A stretch of 55,224 nt of DNA, from assembly GCA_030656575.1 (NCBI GenBank), contig JAUSPO010000168.1, forward strand, positions 1 to 55,224, given 5' to 3'. The stretch is from Bacillota bacterium (GTDB taxonomy: Bacteria > Bacillota > Dethiobacteria > DTU022 > UBA8154). The translations under genes were made by a program, and so were the position numbers. The notes below the pieces were generated by a model. The model was not told the DNA's origin. It did no database searches and was given only the letters and a program-made list of their open reading frames with translations. Within the stretch, counting starts at the first letter, position 1, and each line of letters begins with the position of its first letter. Shown here one piece after another: positions 53,463-55,224 of the stretch.

Positions 53463-54734
53463 TCACTTCACCTCCCCTAATTCCTCAGGATGGGCAATAG
53501 CCCCTACCACTGCTGAAGCTGCTGCTACAGCAGGTCCGGCAAGATATACCCTGCTTTTGGGGTGTCCCATCCGCCCCACAAAATTACGGTTAGTGGTAGC
53601 CACAGCCACTTCCCCTTCAGCAAGGATACCCATATGTCCTCCTAAGCATGGACCACATGTTGGCGTGCTTACAGCGGCCTCTGCTTCAGTGAAAATCTCC
53701 AGCAGCCCCTCGCGTAAGGCCTGCAGGTAGATAGCCTGAGTAGCCGGAATGACAATGAGGCGCACCCGGGGGTGAACCTTCCTGCCTTTTAAGAGAGCGG
53801 CTGCCTGGCGCAGATCTTCTATTCTTCCATTTGTGCAGGATCCTATCACAACCTGATCTACAGGCGTACCGGCTGCACTTGAAACAGGCTGTGCATTAGC
53901 CGGGCTGAAAGGAAGAGCCACCTGCGGCTCAAGATTCTCCACATCCCAATTATATTCCTGAAACACATATGCATCTTCGTCACCGGTTATAGGCGTAAAG
54001 TTTCTTTTGGCTCTGCCCTTCACATAATCAAGGGTAATATTATCCGGGGATATTAGCCCTGCTTTTGCTCCTGCCTCTATGGCCATGTTTGAGATCGTAA
54101 AGCGGGCATCCATATTCAACTTACTGATCACCGGGCCGGCAAATTCAAGGGCTGCGTATCGTGCTCCGTCAACACCGAGCTGCCCGATAGCAAATAAAAT
54201 CAGGTCTTTGCCGCCTACCCATGGAGGCAAATTTCCATGAAAGATAAGCCTGATCGTAGGAGGCACTTTAAACCAGAGTTCCCCTGTAGCCATCACAGCT
54301 GCAAGATCAGTGCTTCCAACTCCGGTGCCAAATGCGCCAAGTGCTCCATAAGTGCAGGTATGGGAATCGGCTCCTATAACCACGTCCCCCGGTAAAACCA
54401 GGCCCAATTCAGGGAGCAGGGCATGTTCGACACCCATACGGCCTATCTCATAATAGTGAACAATTCCCTGTTCATGGGCGAAGTCGCGCATAATCCTGAC
54501 CTGCTCAGCTGACTGCATGTCTTTGTTCGGCGTAAAATGATCCGGGATAAGAGCAATCCTTTCTTTGTCAAAGACATTCTCAACCCCTGTTTTTCTAAAT
54601 TCATTGATAGCCACAGGCGAAGTAATATCATTTCCCAGGGCCATATCTATTTTCGCAATAATTAATTCCCCGGGAAATACTTCTTTTTTTCCTGCAGCTT
54701 TAGCCAATATTTTTTCTGATATTGTATGACCCAC
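53463..54734 (-). CDS. leuC: 3-isopropylmalate dehydratase, large subunit
   Basis: The iron-sulphur subunit of isopropylmalate isomerase. The 423-aa protein has [21 protein letters not shown], the cluster Cys in [14 protein letters not shown] and in [14 protein letters not shown], and [17 protein letters not shown]. The short form is typical of Clostridia and archaea; a homoaconitase-type substrate is less likely because leuD is adjacent. The ribosome-binding site GGGGGAG is upstream. No leuA or leuB is present in the window. Confidence 0.95.
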   Translation of the reverse strand: MGHTISEKILAKAAGKKEVFPGELIIAKIDMALGNDITSPVAINEFRKTGVENVFDKERIALIPDHFTPNKDMQSAEQVRIMRDFAHEQGIVHYYEIGRMGVEHALLPELGLVLPGDVVIGADSHTCTYGALGAFGTGVGSTDLAAVMATGELWFKVPPTIRLIFHGNLPPWVGGKDLILFAIGQLGVDGARYAALEFAGPVISKLNMDARFTISNMAIEAGAKAGLISPDNITLDYVKGRAKRNFTPITGDEDAYVFQEYNWDVENLEPQVALPFSPANAQPVSSAAGTPVDQVVIGSCTNGRIEDLRQAAALLKGRKVHPRVRLIVIPATQAIYLQALREGLLEIFTEAEAAVSTPTCGPCLGGHMGILAEGEVAVATTNRNFVGRMGHPKSRVYLAGPAVAAASAVVGAIAHPEELGEVK

Positions 54735-54850
54735 TGTTTCTCCCCCTTTTAAAACTCTGCAATCTTCATTCTACTATAAAAATTAAATCTTGTATACATT
54801 AGTAAAGAGCCGCCCCAGAAGGGCGGTGAATATGTAGATGGAGCGGTGCA

Positions 54851-55084
54851 GACATGGGGACGGTTCCTTTGTCTGCCCATTTGAGGGGTTCCTATGCGCG
54901 AGACATGGGGACGGTTCTATGCGCGAGACATGGGGACGGTTCCATCGTCTGCCCACTAGCTATGGTAAGGCGACACACCCTATTTTTCAAGTGGTATGGC
55001 GACACACCCCTGCGGGGAATGTCCCCTATGAATGTCCCCAAGTCTTCGCTTACGCTACGGGGACAATCGAACCGTCCCCATGTC
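54851..55084. repeat. GGGGACGGTTC element, copy C, with tandem extra ends
   Basis: The full element (54927-55084) has ends GACATGGGGACGGTTC and GAACCGTCCCCATGTC, and an interior closely matching copy A. Two additional left ends lie in tandem at 54851-54866 and 54902-54916. Between leuC and the next gene (54735-55192) this is the main content, plus a CCGCCC/GGGCGG hairpin at about 54811-54826. Confidence 0.85.
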
Positions 55085-55131
55085 CACGGCGAATTCATGA
55101 AGACAATAAATGGAAATTAAAGAAATAATGC

Positions 55132-55160
55132 TGGACAAAATCAAAGCAGTTTGGTAAAAT
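55132..55160 (+). promoter_or_regulatory. promoter of the gene at the right edge
   Basis: TGGACA (55132-55137) and TAAAAT (55155-55160) with a 17-nt spacer, 32 nt before the ATG at 55193. Confidence 0.5.
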
Positions 55161-55192
55161 ATTGCTCAGAACTGTGTCTGGGGGGGTACATA

Positions 55193-55224
55193 ATGAGCAA
55201 TGAAAGATACCAAGGAAAGTTTTT
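55193..55224 (+). CDS. partial hypothetical protein, first ten codons
   Basis: An ATG at 55193 follows a strong G7 ribosome-binding site (about 55180-55186) and a promoter; the visible product is MSNERYQGKF and runs off the right edge. No family can be named. Confidence 0.45.
   Translation, partial: MSNERYQGKF

Noticed and set aside
54735-54840. Leucine leader peptide or T-box ahead of leuC
   Set aside because: No run of Leu codons, no T-box sequence or specifier loop that I can find; only a CCGCCC/GGGCGG hairpin.
54838-55128. Open frames of 60-96 aa on both strands
   Set aside because: They lie entirely within repeat element copy C and translate its repeats; no ribosome-binding site or family.

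Overview
The window reads as a chromosomal segment of an anaerobic, low-to-mid G+C Firmicute of the class Clostridia. The evidence is gene content only: a large 2-hydroxyacyl-CoA dehydratase-type activase, rubrerythrin, an RCKP-type rubredoxin-like protein, the selenium-linked protein YedF, an S11 D-Ala-D-Ala carboxypeptidase, a GerMN-domain lipoprotein, PdxST, an EF-G paralogue, and Shine-Dalgarno sequences of Firmicute type with frequent TTG starts. I cannot name a species.

Layout. 0-9 kb is an accessory defence block, all on the minus strand: a small helix-turn-helix protein, a P-loop protein, a complete type I restriction-modification system (hsdM, hsdS, hsdR), then a frameshifted PC4/YdbC-like gene, three proteins I do not recognise and a truncated nuclease. 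A sigma-A-like promoter with a 17-bp palindrome over its -35 box lies just upstream. 9.1-9.3 kb holds IS21-like end repeats. 9.4-17.9 kb carries an rRNA methyltransferase preceded by a Phd/YefM antitoxin with no toxin, an ArsR regulator with a Cys-rich tail, a CDP-alcohol phosphatidyltransferase, a frameshifted SLC13-type transporter, a 3D-domain protein and a CadA/CadC-like metal efflux pair. 18.3-28 kb holds the activase (interrupted by an in-frame TGA), carB, rubrerythrin and a DacF-like peptidase. 28-33 kb holds a FecR-like membrane protein, tRNA-Ser(CGA), yedF, tadA, a ferredoxin, a CbpM/CbpA-like chaperone pair and a YhfC-type membrane protease. 34-37.8 kb is a three-gene glycan cassette (GT2, FAD oxidoreductase, RmlD). 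37.9-42.2 kb is a universal stress gene with a G8 frameshift, then a translation cluster: argS, serS, tRNA-Ser(TGA), tRNA-Ser(GCT), tRNA-Arg(ACG). 42.3-46.6 kb is a three-gene signalling operon: response regulator, histidine kinase, and a lipoprotein combining a beta-propeller with GerMN domains. It resembles actinobacterial MtrA-MtrB-LpqB in composition. 46.6-54.7 kb carries a family 4 uracil-DNA glycosylase, pdxST, ddl, the EF-G paralogue, a 36-aa rubredoxin-like protein and leuCD.

Three themes stand out. First, a family of roughly 115-160 bp elements with GGGGACGGTTC terminal inverted repeats recurs at 31.46, 52.55 and 54.9 kb, with degenerate relatives at 12.1, 22.25 and 28.95 kb. Second, the tRNA-Ser(CGA) locus has partial copies on both sides, one of them forming the leader of yedF. 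Third, several otherwise intact genes are broken by single-base changes (YdbC-like, SLC13, Usp, activase). These may be real decay, phase variation in the G8 case, or assembly error, and raw reads would decide.
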